Positions 9,937 to 18,920 of a DNA stretch of 64,000 bases are shown in pieces. The first letter of the stretch is position 1, and each line of letters opens with the position of its first letter. Below the pieces are notes generated by a model. That model was not told the origin of the DNA. It did not search any database and was given only the letters and a program-made list of their open reading frames with translations. This DNA is from an uncultured Erythrobacter sp. (GTDB lineage: Bacteria > Pseudomonadota > Alphaproteobacteria > Sphingomonadales > Sphingomonadaceae), in the NCBI GenBank assembly GCA_913055155.1, contig CAJXJR010000009.1, positions 1-64,000 of the forward strand. The letters are read 5' to 3'. Position numbers and translations under genes: made by a program.

Positions 9937-12006
9937 CTACCCACCCCGCAGTGTCTGCACGCCCCAGTCGCGTTCCAGCAGGTAGAGCACCACCCGCGCC
10001 GCTTCGCCGCGTTCGGGGTTGGACAGGCCACCTTGTTGTTCCACCAGCATCTTCGCATCGGCATTGGCCATGTCGATGAACTTGCTGACCTGCTCCAGGC
10101 TGGCGATGGAGAAGCCCTCCTCCCCGCTTTGCCGCGTGCCCAGCAGTTCGCCGCCGCCGCGCAGTTTCAGATCCTCCTCTGCCAGCAGGAAGCCGTCCTG
10201 GCTGCTCTTCATCAGTTCGAGGCGCTTCTTGCCCGTTTCGCTAAGTTCGCCCGAGCGCAGCAGCAGGCAGGTGCTCTTTTCGCTGCCCCGACCCACGCGG
10301 CCGCGCAACTGGTGCAGTTGGGCAAGCCCGAAGCGTTCCGCCTGTTCGATCACCATCAGCGTGGCATTGGGCACGTCGACCCCTACCTCGATCACCGTGG
10401 TGGCGACCAGCACCTTGGCCTCGCCTGCCGCAAAACGCGCCATGGCGGCGTCTTTCAGTTCGGGGGCCAGCTGGCCGTGGACAAGCACCACGTCGTCGCC
10501 GAAGTGCTCCTTCAGGCCCGCATAGCGCGCCTCGGCAGCGGCCAGGTCGTCGCTCTCGCTTTCGGAGCCGCGCACCATCGGGCAGACCCAATAGGCCTGC
10601 TGCCCGGTGGCAACGTGGCGTCCGATCGCCGCCACCAGGTCGCCGATGCGGTCCATCGGTAGCACGCGGGTATCGATGGCCTGCCTGCCCGGCGGCAATT
10701 CGTCTAGGCGGCTGACTTCCATCTCGCCATGGTTGGCCAGCACCAGCGTGCGCGGGATCGGGGTGGCGGTCATCGCCAGCGTGTGCGGCGTCACCTTGCC
10801 CTTTTGCGACAGCATCAGCCGCTGCGAGACACCGAAGCGGTGCTGCTCGTCGATCACCACCAGCCCCAGGTTCCTGTAGCTTACGCTCTCCTGGAAGATC
10901 GCATGGGTGCCGACAACGATATCGATGGAGCCGTCCAGCAGCCCCATCAGGATGGACTCGCGCGCCCTGCCCTTGTCGCGGCCCGTAAGCAGCGCGATCT
11001 CGACTCCGGTGGGCTTGGCCATCGCCCGCAGCGTCTCGAAATGCTGGCGGGCGAGCAGTTCGGTGGGCGCGAGCATGGCCGCCTGCGCGCCCGCTTCGAC
11101 AGCGGCGAGCATCGATTCCAGCGCCACCACGGTCTTGCCCGCGCCCACGTCGCCCTGCAGCAGGCGCAGCATGGGCGTGGGCTGCGCCATGTCACCGGTA
11201 ATCTCGTCGATGCTCCGCCTTTGCGCGCCGGTCAGCGGGAACGGCAGTTGCAGCTTGTCGCGCAGGTGCCCGTCGCCTTGCAGCGGCTGGCCGCGCCGCT
11301 TGCGGTTGCTCTCGCGCACGATCATCAGCGCCAGGGCATTGGCGAACAGTTCGTCATAGGCCAAACGGTCACGCGCCTTGGCATTCTCTCCCTTGTGCGC
11401 CGCGGCGATGGCCTCGCGCCAGCTGGGCCAGCCTTCGCGCGCGAAGGTGCCGGGTTCGATCCATTCGGGCAGGTCGGGCGCGCGCGCCAGCGATTGCTCC
11501 ACCAGGCTGGCAACGCGCGGCTGCGTCAGCCCTTCGGACAGGCGATAGATCGGCTCCACCATCTGCCCCATCGCGGCATCGCTGGTTTCCGAAACATGGT
11601 CCGGATGGACGATCTGCAGCATCTGGTCGTACTGGTCGAGGCGCCCAGCCACCCAGCGCCTGGCGCCCACGGGCAACTGCTTCTTCGCGGTGTAGCTGGC
11701 GCGCCCGAAATAGGTGAGCGCACAGATGTTGCCCTTCGCATCGCTGGCCAGCACCCGGTAAGGCCCGCGCTGCGACCGGCTGGCGCGGTGTTCCACCACG
11801 TCCAGCGCCACCACCACCTGTTCGCCCACGTGCGCATCGTCGAGGTCCTTGACCGCGCGCCGCACCACGAAGCGTTCGGGCAAGTGATACAGCAGGTCGC
11901 GAATACGGGTGAGGCCCAGCTTCTCCAGCGGCTTCTTCAGCTTCGGCCCCACGCCTTCGAGGCTCTCGGTCTCGGCAAACAGGGGGTTGAGGATATCGGG
12001 GCGCAT
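9937..12006 (-). CDS. recG: ATP-dependent DNA helicase RecG
   Basis: Helicase that reverses stalled forks and processes recombination intermediates. The 689 aa are normal. The N-terminal wedge/OB domain starts LFAETESLEGVGPKLKKPLEKLG. Helicase motifs are Walker A GDVGAGKTVVA, motif II VVIDEQHRFGV (DEQH), motif III TATPIPRTL, and the C-terminal GRVGRGSEKSTCLL. ATG at 12006. It is divergent from a small secreted gene and from sdhE-mfd; the recG/sdhE/mfd grouping is common in alphaproteobacteria. Confidence 0.97.
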   Translation of the reverse strand: MRPDILNPLFAETESLEGVGPKLKKPLEKLGLTRIRDLLYHLPERFVVRRAVKDLDDAHVGEQVVVALDVVEHRASRSQRGPYRVLASDAKGNICALTYFGRASYTAKKQLPVGARRWVAGRLDQYDQMLQIVHPDHVSETSDAAMGQMVEPIYRLSEGLTQPRVASLVEQSLARAPDLPEWIEPGTFAREGWPSWREAIAAAHKGENAKARDRLAYDELFANALALMIVRESNRKRRGQPLQGDGHLRDKLQLPFPLTGAQRRSIDEITGDMAQPTPMLRLLQGDVGAGKTVVALESMLAAVEAGAQAAMLAPTELLARQHFETLRAMAKPTGVEIALLTGRDKGRARESILMGLLDGSIDIVVGTHAIFQESVSYRNLGLVVIDEQHRFGVSQRLMLSQKGKVTPHTLAMTATPIPRTLVLANHGEMEVSRLDELPPGRQAIDTRVLPMDRIGDLVAAIGRHVATGQQAYWVCPMVRGSESESDDLAAAEARYAGLKEHFGDDVVLVHGQLAPELKDAAMARFAAGEAKVLVATTVIEVGVDVPNATLMVIEQAERFGLAQLHQLRGRVGRGSEKSTCLLLRSGELSETGKKRLELMKSSQDGFLLAEEDLKLRGGGELLGTRQSGEEGFSIASLEQVSKFIDMANADAKMLVEQQGGLSNPERGEAARVVLYLLERDWGVQTLRGG

Positions 12007-12138
12007 CGTGCCCCTCGTCTAGCGCCTTGGCGTTGCAAAGCGAAGTGCGAAGGACTGGCAGCGCAACACATATTAACAATGGTGTTCGCTAAACGAATGA
12101 ATCGTGTTAACGATCTCAACGGGTCGCATCATGAGCAG

Positions 12139-12162
12139 TACTTTTTCTTGATAGAAAAAGTA
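12139..12162 (+). promoter_or_regulatory. Perfect A/T-rich hairpin in the 5' leader of the 141-aa gene
   Basis: A 10-bp perfect stem (TACTTTTTCT, 12139-12148; AGAAAAAGTA, 12153-12162) with a TGAT loop ends 2 bases before a GGGGGGA ribosome-binding site (12165-12171) and 17 bases before the ATG at 12180. In the mRNA it would form immediately upstream of the ribosome site. No poly-U follows, so it is not a terminator. It may stabilise the mRNA 5' end or modulate initiation; that role is inference. Confidence 0.6.
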
Positions 12163-12179
12163 ATGGGGGGAATAAATTT

Positions 12180-12605
12180 ATGAAATCGATTGGTATTTTT
12201 GCAGCAGCTACGGCTCTTTCCCTGATGGCAGTGCCTGTCATGGCGCAGGAAGAGGAAGAGCCGCGCACCACTTATTCGGTAACCATGCTCAAGCTGGCCG
12301 ACGGCGCAGACAACCGTTGGGCCGAAATTCGCGCGGAGTATATCGAACCGGCGCGCGAGGCAGCCGGCCTCTCGCCGCAGACGGTCCATTGGGTGATGCT
12401 CAACGAGGACTATGACATCATCCTGATTTCCGAAATGCCGCGCGGCATGGCCAGTTTCGACGCTCACGCCAATCCCGAACGCGCCGCCTTCTGGGAAGCA
12501 ATGACGGAGATTGCCGGCAGCGAAGAGGCGCTGGAGGAACTGAGCGATGAGTGGGGCACGCTGGTGGAAAGTTCGAGCACGGTCTACACCCACACGCACC
12601 CTTGA
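12180..12605 (+). CDS. Small secreted protein of unknown function
   Basis: A 141-aa protein with a clear signal peptide (residues 1-22, ending PVMAQE). The mature part is acidic and has no recognised domain; the pattern of a repeated sheet and helix (YSVTMLKLADGADNRWAEIR, WVMLNEDYDIILISEMPRG) is suggestive of a dimeric alpha-beta barrel fold, but that is a guess. ATG at 12180 follows a strong GGGGGGA. The upstream region 12007-12138 is A/T-rich for this genome and likely holds its promoter and that of recG. Confidence 0.75.
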   Translation: MKSIGIFAAATALSLMAVPVMAQEEEEPRTTYSVTMLKLADGADNRWAEIRAEYIEPAREAAGLSPQTVHWVMLNEDYDIILISEMPRGMASFDAHANPERAAFWEAMTEIAGSEEALEELSDEWGTLVESSSTVYTHTHP

Positions 12606-12626
12606 TCGGCGCGCCATAGTGCTTAC

Positions 12627-12654
12627 ACGGGGCCTCTCCTTCGAGGGGCCCCGT
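12627..12654 (+). promoter_or_regulatory. Strong hairpin covering the sdhE ribosome-binding site
   Basis: A 12-bp stem with one T-G wobble (12627-12638 with 12643-12654, loop CTTC) ends 5 bases before the sdhE ATG at 12660. The only good ribosome-binding sequence for sdhE, GAGGGG at 12643-12648, is inside its 3' arm. No T-run follows, so it is a poor intrinsic terminator. It could serve as a transcription attenuator of the upstream gene, or hold sdhE translation low. Confidence 0.6.
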
Positions 12655-12659
12655 ATGAC

Positions 12660-12932
12660 ATGACCGAACCAGCCGACTTCACCACTCGCCTCGCCCGCGC
12701 GAAGTTTCGCGCCTGGCATCGCGGCACGCGCGAGGCCGACTATACCTTCGGCGGCTTCTTCGATCGCTATCATGCAGAGTGGGACGAGGCCGCCCTGGCC
12801 TGGTTCGAACGCCTGCTGGAACAGGAAGACGTCGACGTGCTGGCATGGGTGATGGGCACGGCCGAGGTGCCAGAGGCTTTCGCGGGTGCGCAGATGGATG
12901 CCATGCGCAAGCTGGACTACGTGAAGATCTGA
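12660..12932 (+). CDS. sdhE: FAD assembly factor SdhE (succinate dehydrogenase flavinylation)
   Basis: Small cytosolic helper that promotes covalent attachment of FAD to succinate dehydrogenase subunit A. The 90 aa match the DUF339/SdhE family. The conserved RGxxExD motif is present as R21-G22-T-R-E25-A-D27, followed by GGFFDRYHAEWDEAAL and the FERLLEQEDVDVLAWVMG helix region. It lies directly before mfd on the same strand, the usual place in this group. Its ribosome-binding site is inside a hairpin (12627-12654). Confidence 0.93.
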   Translation: MTEPADFTTRLARAKFRAWHRGTREADYTFGGFFDRYHAEWDEAALAWFERLLEQEDVDVLAWVMGTAEVPEAFAGAQMDAMRKLDYVKI

Positions 12933-13008
12933 CCTCCCGGCCTGCACTTTAGGGCAGGTAAAACGTGCTGGCGCTGGCGCGCTCACGCCCCTAGATACGC
13001 CCTCCCAC

Positions 13009-13036
13009 CCCCTCCTCTTTCGAGAAGGGGGCTTTT
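13009..13036 (+). terminator. Probable intrinsic terminator between sdhE and mfd
   Basis: The stem CCCCCT (13009-13014) pairs with AGGGGG (13026-13031), continues after one mismatch with CTC/GAG around a short loop, and is followed by CTTTTGTGTT. It could end the sdhE transcript; mfd starts 24 bases later, so mfd would then need its own promoter or partial read-through. Confidence 0.65.
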
Positions 13037-13059
13037 GTGTTGTCCGCCAAAGGTTTTCC

Positions 13060-16000
13060 ATGCCCGATCTTTCCCGCCTGCTGACCGCCAAGTCGCCGCT
13101 CACCCTGTCCAGCGTGGTGCGCGGGGCGCAGCCGATGGTGATGGCGGACCTTGCGCGGGCGGCAAAGCGGCGCGCGGTGTTCATCGCGCCCGACGATGCG
13201 GCCATGCGCGCCGTCACCGATGCCGCGCACTTCTTCGCGCCGGAACTTGAGGTGGTGGAATTCCCCGCGTGGGACTGCCTGCCCTACGACCGCGCCAGCC
13301 CGGCCCTGTCGGTCAGCGCGCGGCGGCTGGCCGCGCTGCACGCCCTGCAAGCCAAGAACGGCCCGAACCAGCTGGTCGTCACCACCGTCAACGCGCTGCT
13401 GCAACGCGTGCTGACCCCGTTCCGCATCCGCGAGGCGGTGCGCGAGTTCAAGGTGGGCACGCAGATCGGTTTCGAGAGCCTGGCGGCGCTGCTGCGGCGG
13501 CAAGGCTATACCCGCGTCGATACCGTGGCAGACACCGGCGAATTCGCCATGCGCGGCTCCATCGTCGATATCCACCCAAGCGGCCTGGAAGAAGGGCTGC
13601 GGCTGGATTTCTTCGGTGACGAGCTGGAAAGCCTGCGCCTGTTCGATCCCAACACCCAGCGCACCACGAAGACCATCGACAGCCACCTGCTGCTGCCCGC
13701 CAGCGAAGCCCTGCTGGACGAGGATTCGATCAAGCGATTCCGCAGCCGCTATCGCGAGATGTTCGGCGCGCATGCCACGCAGGATCCGCTGTATGAAGCG
13801 GTAAGCGAAGGGCGGCGCCTTGCGGGCATGGAACACTGGCTGCCGCTGTTCGCGGATCGCCTGTCCACCCTGTTCGACCACCTCTCCGCCGAAGACGTGC
13901 TGGTGATCGATTCCGGCGCCATGTCCGCTGCCGAGGAACGGCTTAACGACATTGCCGACTACCATCGCCAGCGCGGCGATACCTCCGGGCAGGCCAGGGG
14001 CAGCTATCGCCCGCTTGACCCCGCCTCGCTCTACCTCACGCAGGACGATTTCGGCGCGGCGATGGCCGACTGGCCGATCCATCGCGCCTCCATCTTCACC
14101 GAACCGGAAAGCGACAAGGTGCTCGACTTCGGGTTCAGGTCGGCGCGCGATTTCACGCCCGAACGTTCTACCGGCAAGAACGTGTACGAAGCAGCAGCCG
14201 CGCACCTGAAGGACCTGGTCAAGGCCGGCAAGCGCCCGCTTCTGGCCGCCTATTCCACCGGGTCGCGCAGCCGCATTGCCTCGATCATCGAGGAAGCGGG
14301 AACGCCCGTCGCCTTGGCCGAGACCTGGCAAGAGGCGCTGGGCACGGCGGCAAAAGGCAAGGCGACCGCGATGGTCGTGGCGCTGGACACCGGCTTTGCC
14401 AACGACGAGCTGGAAGTCGTCACCGAGCAGGACCTGCTGGGCGACCGGCTGGTGCGCCGTCGCAAGCGCAAGAAGGACGCCGACGCCTTCCTTGCCGAAC
14501 TGCAGGCGCTCAGCCGTGGGGACCTGGTGGTCCACGTGGACCACGGGATCGGCAAGTACATCGGCCTCGAACCCATCGCCGTGGGCAAGAGCCAGCACGA
14601 CTGCGTGATGCTGGAGTATTCCGGCGGAGACAAACTCTACATACCCGTAGAGAACCTCGACGTGCTATCGCGCTATGGCTCTTCCGAGGAAGGCGTGCCG
14701 CTAGACAAGCTGGGCGGCGAGGCATGGCAGAAACGCCGCGCCCGGCTGAAGGAACGCATCCGCGCCATCGCCGGCGAGCTGATGGAAGTCGCCGCGCGCC
14801 GCGCCTTGCGCAAGGCGCCGGTGCTGGCGGCGGAAGAGGCCAGCTACAACCAGTTCCTCGACCGCTTCCAGTACGAGGAGACGGAAGACCAGGAACAGGC
14901 CATCGCCGACGTGCTGGCCGATCTTGAAAGCGGCAAGCCGATGGACCGGCTGGTTTGCGGCGATGTCGGCTTCGGCAAGACCGAAGTGGCCCTGCGCGCT
15001 GCTTTCGTCGCAGCCATGAACGGCCAGCAGGTGGCCATGGTGGCCCCCACCACCCTGCTCGCCCGCCAGCATTTCCAGTCCTTCACCGAACGCTTCGCCG
15101 GATTCCCGCTGAAGATCGGCCGCCTCTCGCGCCTCGTCTCCGCCAGGGAGATGAAGGAGACCCGCGACGGGCTGGCTTCGGGCGATGTCGATATCGTGAT
15201 CGGCACACATGCGATCCTGTCGAAGAACACCAAGTTCAAGGATCTGGGCCTGGTAATCGTGGACGAGGAACAGCGTTTCGGCGTCACCCACAAGGAGAAG
15301 CTGAAGCAGCTGCGCGCCGACGTGCACGTCCTCACCCTTACCGCCACGCCCATCCCGCGCACCTTGCAGATGGCGATGACGGGCCTGCGTGAGCTTTCCA
15401 CCATCAAGACCCCGCCAGTCGACCGGCTGGCCGTGCGCACCTATGTGATGGAGTGGGATGACATGGTGATCCGCGAGGCCTTGCTGCGCGAGCACCATCG
15501 CGGCGGGCAGAGCTTCATCGTCGTGCCGCGCATTTCCGACATGGCCGCGCTGGAGGACTGGCTGCACGAGACCGTGCCCGAGATCAAATGCGTCACCGCC
15601 CACGGCCAGATGGCTGCTGGCGAGATCGAGGAGCGCATGAGCGCCTTTTACGAAGGCAAGTACGAGGTGCTGCTGAGCACCACCATCGTCGAGTCCGGGC
15701 TGGACCTGCCGAGCGCCAACACCATCATCATCCACCGCGCCGACCGCTTCGGCCTCGCCCAGCTTTACCAGCTGCGCGGGCGCGTGGGGCGGAGCAAGAT
15801 CCGCGCCTATGCCTACCTGACGACGCCCACCGATACGGCGCTGAGCGAAGTGGCGGAAAAGCGACTGAAAGTGCTGGGCGATCTCGATTCGCTGGGTGCG
15901 GGCTTCCAGCTGGCGAGCCACGACCTCGACATTCGCGGCGCGGGCAACCTGCTGGGCGACGAACAGTCAGGCCATATCCGCGAAGTCGGGTTCGAGCTCT

Positions 16001-16533
16001 ACCAGTCGATGCTGGAAGACGCGATCATGGCCGCCAAGGCCGGCGACATGGGGCTGGAAGCCGACCGCACCGGCCTGTCGCCGCAGATCACCGTCGATGC
16101 GCCGATCATGATCCCCGAGGACTACGTGCCCGACCTTGCCGTGCGCATGGCGCTCTATCGCCGCCTGAACCAGGCCGAGGGGCGCGGCGAAGTGGAAGCC
16201 CTGGCCGCCGAGATGATCGACCGCTTCGGCGAATTGCCGCAGCCGACCAAGAACCTCATTCGCCTGATCGAGATCAAGGCGCAGGCAATCGAGGCGAACA
16301 TCGCCAAGATCGAAGTGGGCGCGCGCGGCACGCTGGTCACCTTCCACAAGGACGACTTCCCCGATCCCGCAGGCCTGGTTGCCTATGTCGACCGGCTGAA
16401 GCGCACGGCCAAGCTGCGACCGGACATGAAGCTGGTGATCAACCGCGCCTGGGGCGACCCGGAAAGCCGCCTGAACGGCCTGTTCCAGCTGACCAAGGGG
16501 CTGAGCGGCGTGGTCAGGAAGGCGGCGAAATAG
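13060..16533 (+). CDS. mfd: Transcription-repair coupling factor Mfd
   Basis: Translocase that removes RNA polymerase stalled at DNA damage and recruits the UvrA2B complex. The 1157 aa are normal. The N-terminal UvrB-like module contains FAPELEVVEFPAWDCLPYDR. A CarD/RNA-polymerase-interaction domain (LSRGDLVVHVDHGIGKYIGLE) lies near residue 485. Helicase motifs are Walker A GDVGFGKTEVALRAA, DEEQ in VIVDEEQRFGV, TATPIPRTLQ and QLRGRVGRSK. The C-terminal TRCF domain follows. ATG at 13060. The stop lies 5 bases from the stop of the convergent cupin gene. Confidence 0.97.
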   Translation: MPDLSRLLTAKSPLTLSSVVRGAQPMVMADLARAAKRRAVFIAPDDAAMRAVTDAAHFFAPELEVVEFPAWDCLPYDRASPALSVSARRLAALHALQAKNGPNQLVVTTVNALLQRVLTPFRIREAVREFKVGTQIGFESLAALLRRQGYTRVDTVADTGEFAMRGSIVDIHPSGLEEGLRLDFFGDELESLRLFDPNTQRTTKTIDSHLLLPASEALLDEDSIKRFRSRYREMFGAHATQDPLYEAVSEGRRLAGMEHWLPLFADRLSTLFDHLSAEDVLVIDSGAMSAAEERLNDIADYHRQRGDTSGQARGSYRPLDPASLYLTQDDFGAAMADWPIHRASIFTEPESDKVLDFGFRSARDFTPERSTGKNVYEAAAAHLKDLVKAGKRPLLAAYSTGSRSRIASIIEEAGTPVALAETWQEALGTAAKGKATAMVVALDTGFANDELEVVTEQDLLGDRLVRRRKRKKDADAFLAELQALSRGDLVVHVDHGIGKYIGLEPIAVGKSQHDCVMLEYSGGDKLYIPVENLDVLSRYGSSEEGVPLDKLGGEAWQKRRARLKERIRAIAGELMEVAARRALRKAPVLAAEEASYNQFLDRFQYEETEDQEQAIADVLADLESGKPMDRLVCGDVGFGKTEVALRAAFVAAMNGQQVAMVAPTTLLARQHFQSFTERFAGFPLKIGRLSRLVSAREMKETRDGLASGDVDIVIGTHAILSKNTKFKDLGLVIVDEEQRFGVTHKEKLKQLRADVHVLTLTATPIPRTLQMAMTGLRELSTIKTPPVDRLAVRTYVMEWDDMVIREALLREHHRGGQSFIVVPRISDMAALEDWLHETVPEIKCVTAHGQMAAGEIEERMSAFYEGKYEVLLSTTIVESGLDLPSANTIIIHRADRFGLAQLYQLRGRVGRSKIRAYAYLTTPTDTALSEVAEKRLKVLGDLDSLGAGFQLASHDLDIRGAGNLLGDEQSGHIREVGFELYQSMLEDAIMAAKAGDMGLEADRTGLSPQITVDAPIMIPEDYVPDLAVRMALYRRLNQAEGRGEVEALAAEMIDRFGELPQPTKNLIRLIEIKAQAIEANIAKIEVGARGTLVTFHKDDFPDPAGLVAYVDRLKRTAKLRPDMKLVINRAWGDPESRLNGLFQLTKGLSGVVRKAAK

Positions 16534-16538
16534 GTGAG

Positions 16539-16961
16539 TCAGGCCTCGTCCTTGGACGATGTCGGACCTGCGAGGTATTCGTCGTCGGTCACCTTCTCCA
16601 TCCACACCACGTTCACGCCGTCGAGCGATTCCTGCACGGCGATGTGGGTCATTGAACAATCCGGCGTGGCGCCGTGCCAGTGCTTCTTGTCCTTGGGGCA
16701 CCAGAGGACGTCGCCTTCGTAGAATTCGACCTTTTCCTCGCCTTCCACCTGGGTCCACCCGACACCATCGGTGACGATCAGCGTCTGGCCGAGCGGATGG
16801 GGGTGCCATGCAGTGCGCGCGCCGGGCTCGAACGTGACGATGGCGCCGGTGACGCGCGAAGGCTCCTCGCGTGCGAACATACCGCGAATGGTGGCGCGGC
16901 CAGTGAAATATTCTTCCGGTCCGGCGACTGCTTCCTGTTCATCCTTGCGGGAAATCTCCAT
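16539..16961 (-). CDS. Cupin-domain protein (mandelonitrile-lyase-like group)
   Basis: A 140-aa single-domain cupin. The metal-binding histidine cluster reads TAWHPHPLGQTLIVTDGVG and the second cupin motif is GDVLWCPKDKKHWHGATPDC, followed by MTHIAVQE. This pattern is shared by small cupins annotated as (R)-mandelonitrile lyase-like or carboxymuconolactone-linked proteins; the substrate here is unknown. ATG at 16961 follows AGGAGA with good spacing, so the longer open frame up to 17021 is not used. Confidence 0.85.
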   Translation of the reverse strand: MEISRKDEQEAVAGPEEYFTGRATIRGMFAREEPSRVTGAIVTFEPGARTAWHPHPLGQTLIVTDGVGWTQVEGEEKVEFYEGDVLWCPKDKKHWHGATPDCSMTHIAVQESLDGVNVVWMEKVTDDEYLAGPTSSKDEA

Positions 16962-17036
16962 CGCGGTGCGTCTCCTGTTCAGGTCTGGTTTCGGTGGCTT
17001 CACGTCAAAAACCAACAGCAAGAGGAGACAGTTCCT

Positions 17037-17843
17037 TCAGCCGGCCACAAACTCTACAAAATCCGCATCCCCCATCGGCTTGCCGCCAAGGTAGCCTTGC
17101 CACACCGCGCAGCCTTCGCGCACGGCCACGTCGCGTTGTTCCGCGGTTTCCACCCCCTCGGCGATCACGACGATATCCAGCGCGCGGGCCATCGCCACGA
17201 TGCCGCGCAGAACGGCAAGGTCGCGCTCGTCGGTGGCGATACCGTCGATCATCGATCGGTCGAGTTTCAGCGCTTCGAGCGGCAGCACTTTCAGGTAGCG
17301 GAAGTTGCAGAAGCCCGCGCCGAAATCGTCGAGCGCGATGCTGATCCCGTGATCGGCCAGCAGCTTCAGGCGCTCTGCCGAACGATCGAGATCTGCCACC
17401 AGCGCCTGCTCGGTGATCTCCAGCGTCAGGCGATCGGCGGGAAAGCCGGTGTCGGCCAGCATGGCCAGCAGGTCTTCGCCAAAGGTGCGATCGAACAGGT
17501 CCATCGCGGTGACGTTGAGCGACAGGCGAAGGTCTGACGGCCAGCGCACGGCTGCCTCCAGCGCGGCGCGCGCGATATGCCGCGCCAGGCGCCGGGCAAT
17601 CCCGCCAGACTGGGCGATGGCGACCACCGCATCGCCGGCCAGGTCGCCATGTTCGGGATGTTTCCAGCGCACCAACGCCTCTGCCCCGGCCAGCGACTCG
17701 TCCGCGCTGCGGAATTGCGGCTGGAACACGATCTGCACTGCATTTTCCGTCAGGGCCTGCGCCAGGTCTTCGCTGATCGGATGCGGTTCGCTGCGGCGAC
17801 GGTCTACACGTCGGCGCTCAAGGGTATGGACGGGTACGGGCAT
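17037..17843 (-). CDS. EAL-domain cyclic-di-GMP phosphodiesterase
   Basis: Predicted to hydrolyse the second messenger c-di-GMP. The 268 aa are almost entirely one EAL domain without a GGDEF, sensor or membrane segment. All key catalytic motifs are present: the E of AEALVRW, N of LSLNVT, E of LEITE, both D of LDDFGAGF, K of LKLD, E of IAEGVET and Q of WQGYLGG. The second of two close ATG codons (17843) is preferred because AGGA lies 8 bases upstream; 17849 is the alternative. Divergent from nadK, with 113 bases between starts. The lack of an input domain suggests control by expression or a partner. Confidence 0.93.
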   Translation of the reverse strand: MPVPVHTLERRRVDRRRSEPHPISEDLAQALTENAVQIVFQPQFRSADESLAGAEALVRWKHPEHGDLAGDAVVAIAQSGGIARRLARHIARAALEAAVRWPSDLRLSLNVTAMDLFDRTFGEDLLAMLADTGFPADRLTLEITEQALVADLDRSAERLKLLADHGISIALDDFGAGFCNFRYLKVLPLEALKLDRSMIDGIATDERDLAVLRGIVAMARALDIVVIAEGVETAEQRDVAVREGCAVWQGYLGGKPMGDADFVEFVAG

Positions 17844-17956
17844 GGCCATTGTCCTGTCGCAAATTTCAAATGCGGTCTCCCCACCTGAAAGGCGCGTTGC
17901 AAATCGGGACGCCGCTCCATAGGGTCGGCCCATTGTATCGGGGGGACACAGATTCC

Positions 17957-18748
17957 GTGGCAGACGATCAACCGACATACGAAAAGCTCGCCCTCGCCTA
18001 TTCGCAAAGCGACCGCGCGCGAAAGGCGGCCAAGGAACTGTGCGAACGGTATGACTTCGTGCCTGTCGAACAGGCCGACGTGATCATCGCGCTGGGCGGC
18101 GATGGCACCATGCTGGATGCCCTGCACGACATGCTGGACGCCGACCGCATCCTGCCCGTGTTCGGCATGAACCTGGGCACCGTGGGCTTCCTGATGAACC
18201 GCTATCACGGCGCCAGCGGACTGATGCAGCGGCTGACAGAAGCCAAGCGCATGCCGGTTGCCCCGCTGAAGATGGACGTCACCACCCAGACCGGAGAGCG
18301 CACCTGCGCCTACGCCGTGAACGAGGTGAGCCTGTTGCGTGAAACCTTCCAGACCGCCAAGGTAGAGGTCTCGGTGAACAACCGCGTGCGGATTCCCGAG
18401 CTGGCGGGCGACGGCATCCTGCTGTCCACCCCGGTGGGCTCCACCGCTTACAACCTGTCTGCCAACGGGCCCATCCTGCCACTCGATTCGCGGATGCTGG
18501 CGCTCACCCCGGTCAGCCCCTTCCGCCCGCGTCGCTGGCGCGGAGCGATCCTGCCGGAATCCAGCAAGGTCGGTTTCCGCGTCAACGAACCGGCCAAGCG
18601 CCCGGTTGCCGCCGTGGCCGATTCCAAGGAAGTGCGCGACGTTGCCGAGGTGCACATCGAGATCGCCCGCGACAAGGAAATGTGCCTGCTGTTCGATCCG
18701 CACCAGGCGCTGGACGAACGCATCGTGGCCGAACAGTTCGTAACGTGA
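17957..18748 (+). CDS. nadK: NAD kinase
   Basis: Phosphorylates NAD+ to NADP+. The 263 aa fit the short alphaproteobacterial type. The GGDG motif is at residues 47-50 (IIALGGDGTML), followed by GMNLGTVGFL and the NE motif at 122-123 (YAVNEVSLLR), then TPVGSTAYNLSANGPI. GTG at 17957 is chosen because GGGGGAC lies just upstream and the family N-terminus fits; the open frame continues further upstream into the EAL promoter region. A tRNA-Asn gene follows. Confidence 0.95.
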   Translation: MADDQPTYEKLALAYSQSDRARKAAKELCERYDFVPVEQADVIIALGGDGTMLDALHDMLDADRILPVFGMNLGTVGFLMNRYHGASGLMQRLTEAKRMPVAPLKMDVTTQTGERTCAYAVNEVSLLRETFQTAKVEVSVNNRVRIPELAGDGILLSTPVGSTAYNLSANGPILPLDSRMLALTPVSPFRPRRWRGAILPESSKVGFRVNEPAKRPVAAVADSKEVRDVAEVHIEIARDKEMCLLFDPHQALDERIVAEQFVT

Positions 18749-18768
18749 GATTCGGTTAAAAAGGGGTC

Positions 18769-18797
18769 TTGCAAAACGGAATCGCCGCCCATATACG
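18769..18797 (+). promoter_or_regulatory. Promoter of tRNA-Asn
   Basis: A -35 box TTGCAA (18769-18774) and a -10 box TATACG (18792-18797) are separated by 17 bases. The start would fall near 18804, about 15 bases before the tRNA. It lies in the gap after nadK. Confidence 0.65.
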
Positions 18798-18818
18798 CGC
18801 GGCTCGCCTTCGGGCTGC

Positions 18819-18893
18819 TCCCCGATAGCTCAGCGGTAGAGTAGGTGACTGTTAATCACTTGGTCGTTGGTTCGAATCCAACTCGGGGAGCCA
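18819..18893 (+). tRNA. tRNA-Asn (GTT)
   Basis: A complete cloverleaf: 7-bp acceptor TCCCCGA/TCGGGGA, D-arm around GCTCAGCGGTAGAG, anticodon stem with GTT in TGACTGTTAATCA, T-arm GTTGGTTCGAATCCAAC, discriminator G and an encoded CCA. The anticodon GTT reads asparagine codons. Confidence 0.97.
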
Positions 18894-18920
18894 TTTTCCA
18901 CCACATCGCGGGTAACCGGA

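Noticed and set aside
17037-17843. EAL domain as a degenerate binder
   Set aside because: All expected catalytic residues (E, N, E, DD, K, E, Q) are present.
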